Source: Lingula anatina (taxonomy: Eukaryota; Brachiopoda; Lingulata; Lingulida; Lingulidae). From it: a stretch of 64,000 nt of DNA. A program made the translations under genes and the position numbers. The stretch spans positions 99,940 to 163,939 of the forward strand of contig NW_019775470.1 of the NCBI RefSeq assembly GCF_001039355.2. Direction: 5' to 3'. The notes below the pieces were generated by a model. That model worked only from the letters and a program-made list of their open reading frames with translations, made no database searches and had not been told where the DNA came from. This document shows, piece after piece, positions 26,697 through 40,429 of this stretch (position 1 is the stretch's first letter; the number at the start of each line of letters is the position of its first letter).

Positions 26697-29064
26697 CCTT
26701 TAACAGTTTGCAGTTGCAGACAGTTAATTCCATCTCCCACATAGCCGTCTTTGCAAGCACACGTGTAACTCCCCACAGTGTTAGCACAATCGGCGTTTGA
26801 GCTGCAATTGTTGATCGTCCTGCACTCATCAATGTCCGAGCACGTCTGGCCGTTGCCAGAGAATCCAGGATCGCATGCGCACGTGTATGAACCAATGGTG
26901 TCCCTACACGTGGCGTTTGTATGGCAAGGCGTCGTCAAGCATTCGTCGACATTGGTGCACGTTTGGCCGTCACCGCTGTAGCCTTGGTTGCATGCGCACG
27001 TGTAGTTACCAAATGTATTTGTGCACTGGGCGTTGGAGGCACAATTGTTGGTTGCGTCACATTCGTTTATATCTGCAACAGGTAATGTAACACTACATGT
27101 ACATCAATACAGCGTCTATTGAATAGCAAAAGCTCAACATCTTTTTATTACTGTAACCTTAAAGGTTAAGACAGTTTTGAAATTGTTACTCTTCTCAAAT
27201 ACTGTTATTCATTTTTCTCAGTCACTAGTGTATATCAATATAAATAAGAGTGTACATGCGCGCATACACATACTGCGGTGCAATTACATTTGAAAGGGAG
27301 GCGAAACACTGACCGTTACAAGTTCTCTGGTCACTCTGTTCCAGCAAGAACCCGCTTTTACAACTACACGTGTAGCTACCGTCGTTGTTGTTACATGTGC
27401 TGGTGTTACTGTTACAGGAATCGGTACCCTTTGTACATTCGTCGATATCTAGAATACAACATTTGATGTTAATTTTTGGTAGATGTTATGTCAGTATCGG
27501 TCATTGTCATAATCGATGCTCGTGGGGGGTTGGTTTTATTTTTACTACATGTAGTAACTTCACACCTACGAGTATTCTGCAGTAAGTGAATTATACCACA
27601 CATAATCAATATCAATATGACACAACTGACAGGATCTACAACTGTATGGAACCAAGGTCAATTATTTCAGAGCAATGTTTTTCTCTAATCGTAGAAGTAA
27701 AAAATATACGGAGTTTGTAAACCATTGCTTTATTCACATAATAACTGTCCAGAAGATAACAGCTTTATCCTGTAAATAGGTTTACACATAGGGCAGCGTT
27801 TTTCAGCGTTGATGAAACCGGGCTCAGAGGTCCCCAAACGTACATGAATTTTTTTTCAGAGGCGGATTTAGAGGGGGTGGGGGGGGGGGGGTCCTTACGC
27901 CCTTCGGTTTCTAAAAGATCACACTAATATTCCCATCTTGGAATTAGAATATTGACTAGCTGATTTGTAGTACTAAACCGTACCAAATGGTACCGTTCGG
28001 CCTCTCAAATCCCCCACGTTAAACATTATTATTCATAGACATATATCCCAATTCTAATGCTGAATACAACCAGGCACGACGCCTTCATCAGCCCACTCTA
28101 AAAAACAACATTCTAGACCATTTTCCATAGGGTTTCACTGCTGGAAAGTGCAGCTCCTGTGAGTGACACAAAATATTAATATATGTCAAAAAATTCGCTC
28201 ACCTATGCAGGTCTCATTGCCTTGCAGCTTGTAGCCACTGCGGCAGAAACACACGGGTGGACTCGCTGTAGCATTACACAAACTCTGGTTACAGTTCAGC
28301 CCGGCATCAATACAAACTTGGAGGGAAGCATTCGACACTGGAAATGTAGGATAGCAGAGGTGGTGAGAAATTGTGTGTGCTTGTTTCAAACAAAAGTGTT
28401 CATTAAATCTGAAGGTAATGTAAAGTCTACAACAGTATATTTATATCAGAATTGTCAACAATTTTAATGGCCTTTTTAAGCGTCCGTTTCAAATTCACCT
28501 TTGTTACATGTGTATCCATTGAGAGCCAATTGATAATCCGAGTTGAAGCAAGAACATCTGAAGCTCCCCACAGTGTTGGAACATACGTGGTCACAGTTGT
28601 CCGTCTGCAGCGAACACTCGTCTACGTCTAGAAAATTAAATTAGAACAATTTCGTACTGTCGTTGATGTTATCAAATGTTGATAACAGTTTATCCTCTGT
28701 CATTTAGATCTTTAAAAAATGTGTCCACTGTCCCTGAGCCCATGTATAATACAAGAATATGCAAGTGACAAGGAATATGTACAATACACCAGTTTGCTAC
28801 TTGCTCTGAAACACGGTGATTAAAAAGATATAAAATTTCAGCAAAAGAAATGTAACCAATTAGATTTTTGCCGTCCATTCTTTCTATGTTTCGGAGGTAA
28901 TTTTACGCGCGCACATACACGCGTAAAATTACAAAGACACAAACGGCGCCCACACAGATACAAGAGAACACAGTCCTCGTTGGGTCAATACGCCATATTA
29001 TTATTGTAAGCATGTTTCAGCCGATGTGATCAAGTTCGAGGGGACGCGTGCTTTGTGTGTCTGC

Positions 29065-29102
<38 letters not shown>

Positions 29103-32100
29103 TTACCGGTACAATGTGTTGAGTTGGACAGAGTGTATCCGTCATTACAGCGGCAGGAAAAGCTGCCCAGGGTGTTAACACAGAGCTGCTCACAGTTGTC
29201 TGTGCCATCATTACACTCGTTGATATCTGCAATGTACAGAACACCATAGCCACCATATATCTAGTACTGGACGAAGTAATGAAACAACGATAAGGCCCGT
29301 AGCCAGGGGGGGCGGGGAAAGTTCCGCTCTGGGCAAAATTGAACAAAGGTTGAAGGTTTGAAAGGTCCACGTAGAAAAAGGCCCATCCCTTTGAAAATAC
29401 TGGATATGGGCCTGCTGATAAATCAGTAGATGCACCTCCTGTACTCTCTCTTGGCTTATTGTTGATTATAACTTTTAAATTATAAACTCCAAAGGGATAG
29501 CAATCCTCACCTCACTAAAAACAAAATAATGTTGGTTCTAAAGGTATTGTATATACGATCACTTACCAATGCACTGTTGGTTTGTATCCATGATATATCC
29601 AGGGAGACAGGAGCAGTCATATGACCCGACTGTGTTATTGCACCTCGAGTTACTACCGCATATCGTGGCATTCAGCACGCACTCGTCGATGTCCGTATTG
29701 CAGCCAAGTCCTTCGTAACCGGGGACACAGTCGGTACAACCCACTACGCTGTCACAGCGCCGGGAACGGACGCCACAGTCGCAGAGGTTGGCGCAGTTCG
29801 GGCCCCAGTGGGTGCTGTCACACGCTGGAATATTTGATTATACACATTAATATTTATTTGATAGCAATGGATAGAAATGATGAGCGAGATATCACATTAA
29901 CCTTTAAATATATGACATATAAAATCAAATCGCCCGGGTCTTCATGTCCCGTTAAAATGTTCGCTTAAGATTATCTACACATATTCACCTGTGCACGTTC
30001 TCAAGTCAGAGGCAAGTGAAAACCCGACTGGGCATGCGCAGGAGTACCCTCCCTGAGTGTTCTGACAGGTTGTGTTGGGATTACACTGGTTGTCAGTGAC
30101 GCATTCGTCGATATCTGGATAGCAAAAAAATCATGAAATGGATAACATCACGATGGGATGGTGTGTCACAACGCGAGGTTCTGGAAAAAAACGTTATTGC
30201 TCAACTTCTGCCAGCTTGCAGATACCAGGCAATATATTCAACGTAAAATTATTTTAGACGGTAATCATTTTAATTACTAAATTTATCTGTGCAGTTTTGG
30301 ACATTCCATAGAAATAAACATGATACGACTTTATCGTGGGAACGCGATATCGTACTTTCTCCTCAAGCCAAACATTCATATATTTGATGTTGTTTTAGTA
30401 TAATTTTTAAACATATCAATAAAATTAAAAGAAAATAAAAAAAAATGAAAGCCATTTATATTTAAGTCATAACTTTTTTTGATAATCTGTTAGTGGATAG
30501 AACGACACCAGGGGTTTATATAAAAAATCTAACTACACCTTTGTATGGATGATATAATCAAACGAATCCAAATCTATTAATAACAGTAACAAAAATTAAC
30601 CGCGAGTAACATATACCCGAATGAATTAAGACCATATTCTTACACCCATGACATAGGTATATTTCTCTTGTTATTCGTCATAATACATGATAAGAGCTTA
30701 ATAATTACCGTCACACGTGATGCCGTCATCTACCAGAGTGTAACCAGGGGGACAGAAGCAAGTTGCGGCGCCATTTTTGTTGTAACAGGAGGCTGGAGAC
30801 ACACACGGGCTGCTGGCACACACCGCGGCATCTATTAATAAGAAAAACGTAGATATAAATTTTAACGAGATTTAGGATTTGAGCTCGATGAGGTCATCAT
30901 ATTTTTTAAAAAATGAATGCTAACGATTGGCAATTTTGCGAACAATGCATTGAACGTTCATCAAGCATGCGTGCTATAAAGAAAAACAAATAGAAAGGCA
31001 TAATCGCTGAGAGTTAAGTATAAAAGCCCTTTAACCAAAGTCGAAAAATAAGCACAAGGCTCGACTTGACGCCAAAGAGAATAAATTCATTATTTGCAGA
31101 AGGTTGGTATGTACCTGTACATCTCGGTTTGGTTTTCGGGGTACGTAATAAATATTTCGTTTTAAACAATTCGCGATACGTTTACCTCCCCATAATCGTT
31201 TATATAACACGATGGCCTAGAACGATGTTAAACGTATGGTAATCTATAGATGAGCATTTTATCTGCTAATTTGTATGCCTACGTATCCTTTGTCTCGATC
31301 AATTAGACAATTCTTGTTTAATTCAGTAAAATGCATTGATCCGCATTGGCTATACCTACAGTAATGTATACAAACCTGTCAATGTGCAAGATTTCCCATT
31401 TGCAGTATAGCCATTGCGACAAGAGCAAGAGAAGTTCCCAATGGTATTGGTACAGAGCTGCTCACAGCCATCTGTTCTAGCGGCACACTCGTCAAAATCT
31501 AAAAGACAAACACGGTGATGAGAACCCGAGGAATTATTTTCAAGGTATGGCGTAATTCTGATACATATTCATTTTCCCTAAATATTCTGATACTTCTACC
31601 CACACAGATGCACACCCCACAAATACACATAACGCCATGACTTTAAGCTATAGTGTGTAATGTGAAACTCTGAAAATAAGGTATCAATACATTAAAACTA
31701 ATCAGATAAAAAAAATGTCCCTACCGACACAGGTCCTCGGGTCTGTGTTTTTGTACCCAGTGTCACATTCACAAGTATACGAGCCTTCTGTGTTCACACA
31801 TCTGGAGATGGACGCATTGCAGGCATTGTTGCTCTCATTCAGGCATTCGTCGATATCTACGATGAAATAATGTAGTGTTATCTTAGTGTTCTTTGGACGT
31901 TTAACGTACCAGTTCAAATACAGTTCTCCTAAAGGTATTGTATTGAAATAATATGGTCTTATAGGAGAAACATTTTGTAGATGTAAATACTATCTTAATA
32001 ATAATCATAATGTTCGGTGTGTGTCTGTGCGTGTGCGTGTGCGTAAGTGCGTGCGTGTCCGCGTTTGCGTGCCACATAATCCAGATCTGGTATCCGGTCA

Positions 32101-35100
32101 ATTTAAATCCATTCAGTGTGTAAGGTCCAGCATTGAGGAAACACATTAACATGTGCACATGCATGCAAGAACGAGTGTATGCTCAAACGCAAACACTCGT
32201 ATCTAGTTGACAATATGTGTGTACCTTTGCATTTCGCCCCCACAGTTTCATAGTTGGGTGGACACGTGCAATTGAAGCTTCTGTTCAGTGCCACTTCCTC
32301 CGCAGGTGCGAGGTCAGTACAAGTTGCTATGGCGGGACAAGGTTGCGCAGCACAGCCATCTACTTCTCGTTCACAGTCGTTTCCTGAAAACGAGACCACA
32401 TTGGATTACGCATGCTTGTTTGTTTTTCAAATGTTACCACCACTACCAACCGTCTAGCCAAAGCCTCAATAGCACAGTTTCAAGAACAGAAACCTTCCAA
32501 TTGGAACATAACACCATGGACAAAAAATGGTTATTCTTCCTATGACAATACACAGATGCATCAGGCTTACCTGTGTAGCCCGTGTCACATGAGCACTCCA
32601 CCAGCCGAACACTGGAGTCGATGAGTTGACCTGGTCGCAGCTGGTCAAACAAACACGTGCCATTACCGCTGCAACCAGAACAGAGGTTAGCCGTCCAAGT
32701 GACCGTGGTGGATCCTCCCCTCGTGTCTGTCAGGGTTACCCTGGTGACAGAAAAATACACATGGACGCACATCATGAGACATGTAGAACATTGTGTGGGA
32801 AAACCGGGAGCCTTCCTCATTCAGGAGTCCAAAATGACTTTACTTGTAAATAATTAAAATCATTTCACAGTTTTTAAGGATACCAAGAAGAATATTTTGA
32901 TGATAAAACAAAATCGCTCTACTTGTTTAAGAACGTTTGGCATTGTAAGTAACTAACCCGATTGATTGTGTTACGCTGACGCTCGCCAGATTGATACTAA
33001 TTGTCACAGATGACTCACTGGGTGCCGCAATTTTTACGCCAGTGATGTTATTAGTTATACTCGGCGTCACAGTGTCACCGCTATCAGGATCCGTGAAACT
33101 GACGGTGTAATTTCTCGCCTGGTTGAGTGTTAGCTGTAGAGGCGTCGACACATTGGACGTGAATCTCGGGCTCTGGTTTTCTGGAAACCAAAAAAAAAAA
33201 CAAACGATTAGGAAGTCTGAGCGACCTGTATGACAAAATGATCCACATATCCTGGGTGGAATGGTAATAATCAGAGATAAACGAAGTGATGTTTTTGAGA
33301 TTAAATTTTCAATACACTTCCTGTTATCTGTGGAGTGCGTTGTATCGCTTACGGTAATTACGTGTCCTGTAGGTGACTCCTCCCTGCCCGACATGTCCAA
33401 TCACCCCTACCGTTTCTCTACACTTCATTTTTAACGACATATGTGCCTCTATTTTGTGAATATAGGCCCAATGAAGACTCATTTTATAATATTAACCTGC
33501 ATGCAAACTCTGGCAACAGCAAGTGATGGATTTATGTTATAAAATAATTGTCCAACATATCCAGAAACCAGAGGTGCCAATACCAGTGGAAATGCAATCA
33601 AAGGTAATTATAATACCAATGCACGCACCTGCTTCAGAACTACTTGACTCGCTCTCAGTGTTGAACATCTTGGTGCCCTCGGCCAGCGCCTCGTCTCCCG
33701 TGACCACGAAGTCATATATGCACTGCTTATCACCGCCACATATACTAACTGCATTGCGATAATTGCCAGGATATGTGCTGTTCAGATCTTCCGTGAATGT
33801 TGGCATGAACACAGTGTTTGTAAAGTTGGCTGTTGAATACCCGGACCCGTAGTAGAATATAGATTCCCCATCAGTGATTCGCCCTGTAAAATGACATGAT
33901 AATAAGCTCCAGATATCAATGCAACTCAATGACTTGTTCTGCGTTCACCGAAATTGTCAATTTGCTATATGGTTAGAATTTGGGCTAATTTATTGTATAA
34001 TTGTATAAAATGTCAATTTGCTATATGGTCAGAATATAGGCTTATTTATTGTATAATATTTATTCTGCTACAGCATATAGAAAAAAAAACGTGTTCCTTG
34101 TGAATATAAATATACACGCNGGTAAAGTCTACAACAGTATATTTATATCAGAATTGTCAACAATTTTAATGGCCTTTTTAAGCGTCCTTTTCAAATTCAC
34201 CTTTGTTACATGTGTATCCATTGAGAGCCAATTGATAATCCGAGTTGAAGCAAGAACATCTGAAGCTCCCCACAGTGTTGGAACATACGTGGTCACAGTT
34301 GTCCGTCTGCAGCGAACACTCGTCTACGTCTAGAAAATTAAATTAGAACAATTTCGTACTGTCGTTGATGTTATCAAATGTTGATAACAGTTTATCCTCT
34401 GTCATTTAGATCTTTAAAAAATGTGTCCTCTGTCCCTGAGCCCATGTATAATACAAGAATATGCAAGTGACAAGGAATATGTACAATACACCAGTTTACT
34501 ACTTGCTCTGAAACACGGTGATTAAAAGGATATAAAATTTCAGCAAAAGAAATGTAACCAATTAGATTTTTGCCGTCCATTCTTTCTATGTTCCGGAGGT
34601 AATTTTACGCACGCACATACACGCGTGCGTACAAAGACACAAACGGCGCCCACACAGATACAAGAGAACACAGTCCGATTGGTTTTCACAGCCATCTAAG
34701 TCCTCGTTGGGTCAATACGCCATATTATTATTGTAAGCAAGTTTCAGCCGATGTGATCAAGTTCGAGGGGACGTGCTTTGTGTGTCTGCATGAGAGAGAG
34801 AGAGAGAGAGAGAGAGAGCAGAAAGAGAGAGAACTTACCGGTACAATGTGTTGAGTTGGACAGAGTGTATCCGTCATTACAGCGGCAGGAAAAGCTGCCC
34901 AGGGTGTTAACACAGAGCTGCTCACAGTTGTCTGTGCCATCATTACACTCGTTGATATCTGCAATGTACAGAACACCATAGCCACCATATATCTACATGT
35001 AGTACTGGACGAAGTAATGAAACAACGATAAGGCCCGTAGCCAGGGGGGCGGGGAAAGTTCCGCTCTGGGCAAAATTGAACAAAGGTTGAAGGTTTGAAA

Positions 35101-38100
35101 GGTCCACTTAAAAAAAGGCCCATCCCTTTGAAAATACTGGATATGGGCCTGCTGATAAATCAGTAGATGCACCTCCTGTACTCTCTCTTGGCTTATTGTT
35201 GATTATAACTTTTAAATTATAAACTCCAAAGGGATAGCAATCCTCACCTCACTAAAAACAAAATAATGTTGGTTCTAAAGGTATTGTATATACGATCACT
35301 TACCAATGCACTGCTGGTTTGTATCCATGATATATCCAGGGAGACAGGAGCAGTCATATGACCCGACTGTGTTATTGCACCTCGAGTTACTACCGCATAT
35401 CGTGGCATTCAGCGCGCACTCGTCGATGTCCGTATTGCAGCTGAGTCCTTCGTAACCGGGGACACAGTCGGTACAACCCACCACGCTGTCACAGCGCCGG
35501 GAACGGACGCCACAGTCGCAGAGGTTGGCGCAGTTCGGGCCCCAGTGGGTGCTGTCACACGCTGGAATATTTGATTACACACATTAATATTTATATGATA
35601 GCAATGGATAGAAATGATGAGCGAGATATCACATTAACCTTTAAATATATGACATATAAAATCAAATCGCCCGGGTCTTCATGTCCCGTTAAAATGTTCG
35701 CTTAAGATTATCTACACATATTCACCTGTGCACGTTCTCAAGTCAGAGGCAAGTGAAAACCCGACTGGGCATGCGCAGGAGTACCCTCCCTGAGTGTTCT
35801 GACAGGTTGTGTTGGGATTACACTGGTTGTCAGTGACGCATTCGTCGATATCTGGATAGCAAAAAAATCATGAAATGGATAACATCACGATGGGATGGTG
35901 TGTCACAACGCGAGGTTCTGGAAAAAACGTTATTGCTCAACTTCTGCCAGCTTGATACCAGGCAATGTATTCAACGTAAAATTATTTTAGACGGTAATCA
36001 TTTTAATTACTAAATTTATCTGTGCAGTTTTGGACATTCCATAGAAATAAACATGATACGACTTTATCGTGAGAACGCGATATCGTACTTTCTCCTCAAG
36101 CCAAACATTCATATATTTGATGTTGTTTTAGTATAATTTTTAAACATATCAATAAAATTAAAAGAAAATAAAAAAAATGAAAGCCATTTATATTTAAGTC
36201 AATAACTTTTTTTGATAATCTGTAAGTGGATAGAACGACACCAGGGGTTTATATAAAAATCTAACTACACCTTTGTATGGATGATATAATCAAACGAATC
36301 CAAATCTATTAATAACAGTAACAAAAATTAACCGCGAGTAACATATACCCGAATGAATTAAGACCATATTCTTACACCCATGACATAGGTATATTTCTCG
36401 TGTTATTCGTCATAATACATGATAAGAGCTTAATAATTACCGTCACACGTGATGCCGTCATCTACCAGAGTGTAACCAGGGGGACAGAAGCAAGTTGCGG
36501 CGCCATTTTTGTTGTAACAGGAGGCTGGAGACACACACGGGCTGCTGGCACACACCGCGGCATCTATTAATAAGAAAAACGTAGATATAAATTTTAACGA
36601 GATTTAGGATTTGAGCTCGATGGGGTCATCATATTTTTTAAAAAATGAATGCTAACGATTGGCAATTTTGCGAACAATGCATTGAACGTTCATCAAGCAC
36701 GCGTGCTATAAAGAAAAACAAATAGAAAGGCATAATCGCTGAGAGTTAAGTATAAAAGCCCTTTAACCAAAGTCGAAAAATAAGCACAAGGCTCGACTTG
36801 ACGCCAAAGAGAATAAATTCATTATTTGAAGAAGATTGGTATGTACCTGTACATCTCGGTTTGGTTTCCGGGGTACGTAATAAATATTTCGTTTTAAACA
36901 ATTCGCGATACGTTTACCTTCCCATAATCGTTTATATAACACGATGGCCTAGAACGATGTTAAACGTATGGTAATCTACAGATGAGCATTTTATCTGCTA
37001 ATTTGTATGCCTACGTATCCTTTGTCTCGATCAATTAGACAATTCTTGTTTAATTCAGTAAAATGCATTGATCCGCATTGGCTATACCTACAGTAATGTA
37101 TACAAACCTGTCAATGTGCAAGATTTCCCATTTGCAGTATAGTCATTGCGACAAGAGCAAGAGAAGTTCCCAATGGTATTGGTACAGAGCTGCTCACAGC
37201 CATCTGTTCTAGCGGCACACTCGTCAAAATCTAAAAGACAAACACGGTGATGAGAACCCGAGGAATTATTTTCAAGGTATGGCGTTATTCTGATACATAT
37301 TCATTTTCCCTAAATATTCTGATACTTCTACCTACACAGATGCACACCCCACAAATACACATGACGCAAAGACTTTAAGTTATGATGTGTAAAGTGAAAC
37401 TCTGATAATGAGGTATCAATACATTAAAACTAATCAGATATAAAAATGTCCCTACCGACACAGGTCCTTGGGTCTGTGTTTTTGTACCCAGTGTCACATT
37501 CACAAGTATACGAGCCTTCTGTGTTCACACATCTGGAGATGGACGCATTGCAGGCATTGTTGCTCTCATTCAGGCATTCGTCGATATCTACGATGAAATA
37601 ATGTAGTGTTATCTTAGTGTTCTTTGGACGTTTAACGTACCAGTTCAAATACAGTTCTCCTAAAGGTATTGTATTGAAATAATATGGTCTTATAGGAGAA
37701 ACATTTTGTAGATGTAAATACTATCTTAATAATAATCATAATGTTCGGTGTGTGTCTGTGCGTGTGCGTGTGCGTAAGTGCGTGCGTGTCCGCGTTTGCG
37801 TGCCACATAATCCAGATCTGGTATCCGGTCAATTTAAATCCATTCAGTGTGTAAGGTCCAGCATTGAGGAAACACATTAACATGTGCACATGCATGCAAG
37901 AACGAGTGTATGCACAAACGCAAACACTCGTATCTAGTTGACAACATGTGTGTACCTTTGCATTTCGCCCCCACAGTTTCATAGTTGGGTGGACACGTGC
38001 AATTGAAGCTTCTGTTCAGTGCCACTTCCTCCGCAGGTGCGAGGTCAGTACAGGTTGCTATGGCGGGACAAGGTTGCGCAGCACAGCCATCTACTTCTCG

Positions 38101-40398
38101 TTCACAGTCGTTTCCTGAAAACGAGACCACATTGGATTACGCATGCTTGTTTGTTTTTCAAATGTTACCACCACTACAAACCGTCTAGCCAAAGCCTCAA
38201 TAGCACAGCTTCAAGAACAGAAACCTTGCAATTGAAACATAACACCATGGACAAAAAATGGTTATTCTTCCTATGACAATACACAGATGCATCAGGCTTA
38301 CCTGTGTAGCCCGTGTCACATGAGCACTCCACCAGCCGAACACTGGAGTCGATGAGTTGACCTGGTCGCAGCTGGTCAAACAAACACGTGCCATTACCGC
38401 TGCAACCAGAACAGAGGTTAGCCGTCCAAGTGACCGTGGTGGATCCTCCCCTCGTGTCTGTCAGGGTTACCCTGGTGACAGAAAAATACACATGGACGCA
38501 CATCATGAGACATGTAGAACATTGTGTGGGAAAACCGGGAGCCTTCCTCATTCAGGAGTCCAAAATGACTTTACTTGTAAATAATTAAAATCATTTCACA
38601 GTTTTTAAGGATACCAAGAAGAATATTTTGATGATAAAACAAAATCGCTCTACTTGTTTAAGAACGTTTGGCATTGTAAGTAACTAACCCGATTGATTGT
38701 GTTACGCTGACGCTCGCCAGATTGATACTAATTGTCACAGATGACTCACTGGGTGCCGCAATTTTTACGCCAGTGATGTTATTAGCTATACTTGGCGTCA
38801 CAGTGTCACCGCTATCAGGATCCGTGAAACTGACGGTGTAATTTCTCGCCTGGTTGAGTGTTAGCTGTAGAGGCGTCGACACATTGGACGTGAATCTCGG
38901 GCTCTGGTTTTCTGGAAACCAAAATAAAAACGATTAGGAAGTCTGAGCGACCTGTATGACAAAATGATCCACATATCCTGGGTGGAATGGTAATAATCAG
39001 AGATAAACGAAGTGATGTTTTTGAGATTAAATTTTCAATACACTTCCTGTTATCTGTGGAGTGCGTTGTATCGCTTACGGTAATTACGTGTCCTGTAGGT
39101 GACTCCTCCCTGCCCGACATGTCCAATCACCCCTACCGTTTCTCTACACTTCATTTTAACGACATATGTGCCTCTATTTTGTGAATATAGGCCCAATGAA
39201 GACTCATTTTATAATATTAACCTGCATGCAAACACTGGCAACAGCAAGTGATGGATTTATGTTATAAAATAATTGTCCAACATATCCAGAAACCAGAGGT
39301 GCCAATACCAGTGGAAATACAATCAAAGGTAATTATAATACCAATGCACGCACCTGCTTCAGAACTACTTGACTCGCTCTCAGTGTTGAACATCTTGGTG
39401 CCCTCGGCCAGCGCCTCGTCTCCCGTGACCACGAAGTCATATATGCACTGCTTATCACCGCCACATATACTAACTGCATTGCGATACTTGCCAGGATATG
39501 TGCTGTTCAGATCTTCCGTGAATGTTGGCATGAACACAGTGTTTGTAAAATTGGCTGTTGAATACCCGGACCCGTAGTAGAATATAGATTCCCCATCAGT
39601 GATTCGCCCTGTAAAATGACATGATAATAAGCTCCAGATATCAATGCAACTCAATGACTTGTTCTGCGTTCACCGAAATTGTCAATTTGCTATATGGTTA
39701 GAATTTGGGCTAATTTATTGTATAATTGTGTAAAATGTCAATTTGCTATATGGTCAGAATATAGGCTTATTTATTGTATAATATTTATTCTGCTACAGCA
39801 TATAGAAAAAAAACGTGTTCCTTGTGAATATAAATATACACACTGTAGACTTACCATGTGGTATACAATAGATTCACCAATGATCCAGCCAAAATCATAT
39901 GATGCTTTACGTAACTATGACTGTGTTTTTTATTTCCGTCTTGTTGACAAAAAAATTAAAGGTGTGTAAATTAAAAAAAAAAGAAAAATACACAAACAAA
40001 ATATTTAAAAGATAAAAAACTCACAAGATTCCCCAAAGCTGTAGAATATTTCTCTATCGTTGGCATCGCTTGGGAGCACGGTACCATTTTCAAGCATGAG
40101 ATCATTTGTACTATTTCCATCAAAGTTCCCCATTAGTCCACGGACCTGGTTCATGTTTTCTGGGGGGATCACCACGGCAAACAAGAGAAGCTCTCTTCCT
40201 TTAGTGACATTCAAGGTTACTCCTGAAGACAATCACACGCAAGATATGTTACTTTATGAATCAAGAAAAATCGCAATGGTAATCTAGGAGTGATATTTTA
40301 TGACATATTTTGTACATTTTTGAGTAAGTCCGAGTGGTGATTTGTGAATTGAAGAATACCCTGACCTTAATAGATGTGAGTCTACTGAGCACTTGGAA

Positions 40399-40429
<31 letters not shown>

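Larger units (their letters stand above)
28421..34119. repeat. Copy 1 of an approximately 5.7-kb near-identical tandem block (probable allele)
   Basis: Aligns end to end with 34121-39843, introns included, with scattered substitutions and small indels. It ends exactly at the single n at 34120. Copy 2 continues into unique sequence beyond 39843, while copy 1 continues into unique sequence below 28421. This is the pattern of two overlapping allelic contigs that were not merged. Confidence 0.85.

Noticed and set aside
28421-39843. A genuine tandem duplication of eleven EGF/Ig exons
   Set aside because: Near-identity extends through introns, the copies meet at a single n, and each has unique sequence on only one side. 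Unmerged alleles explain this better, though depth data would decide.
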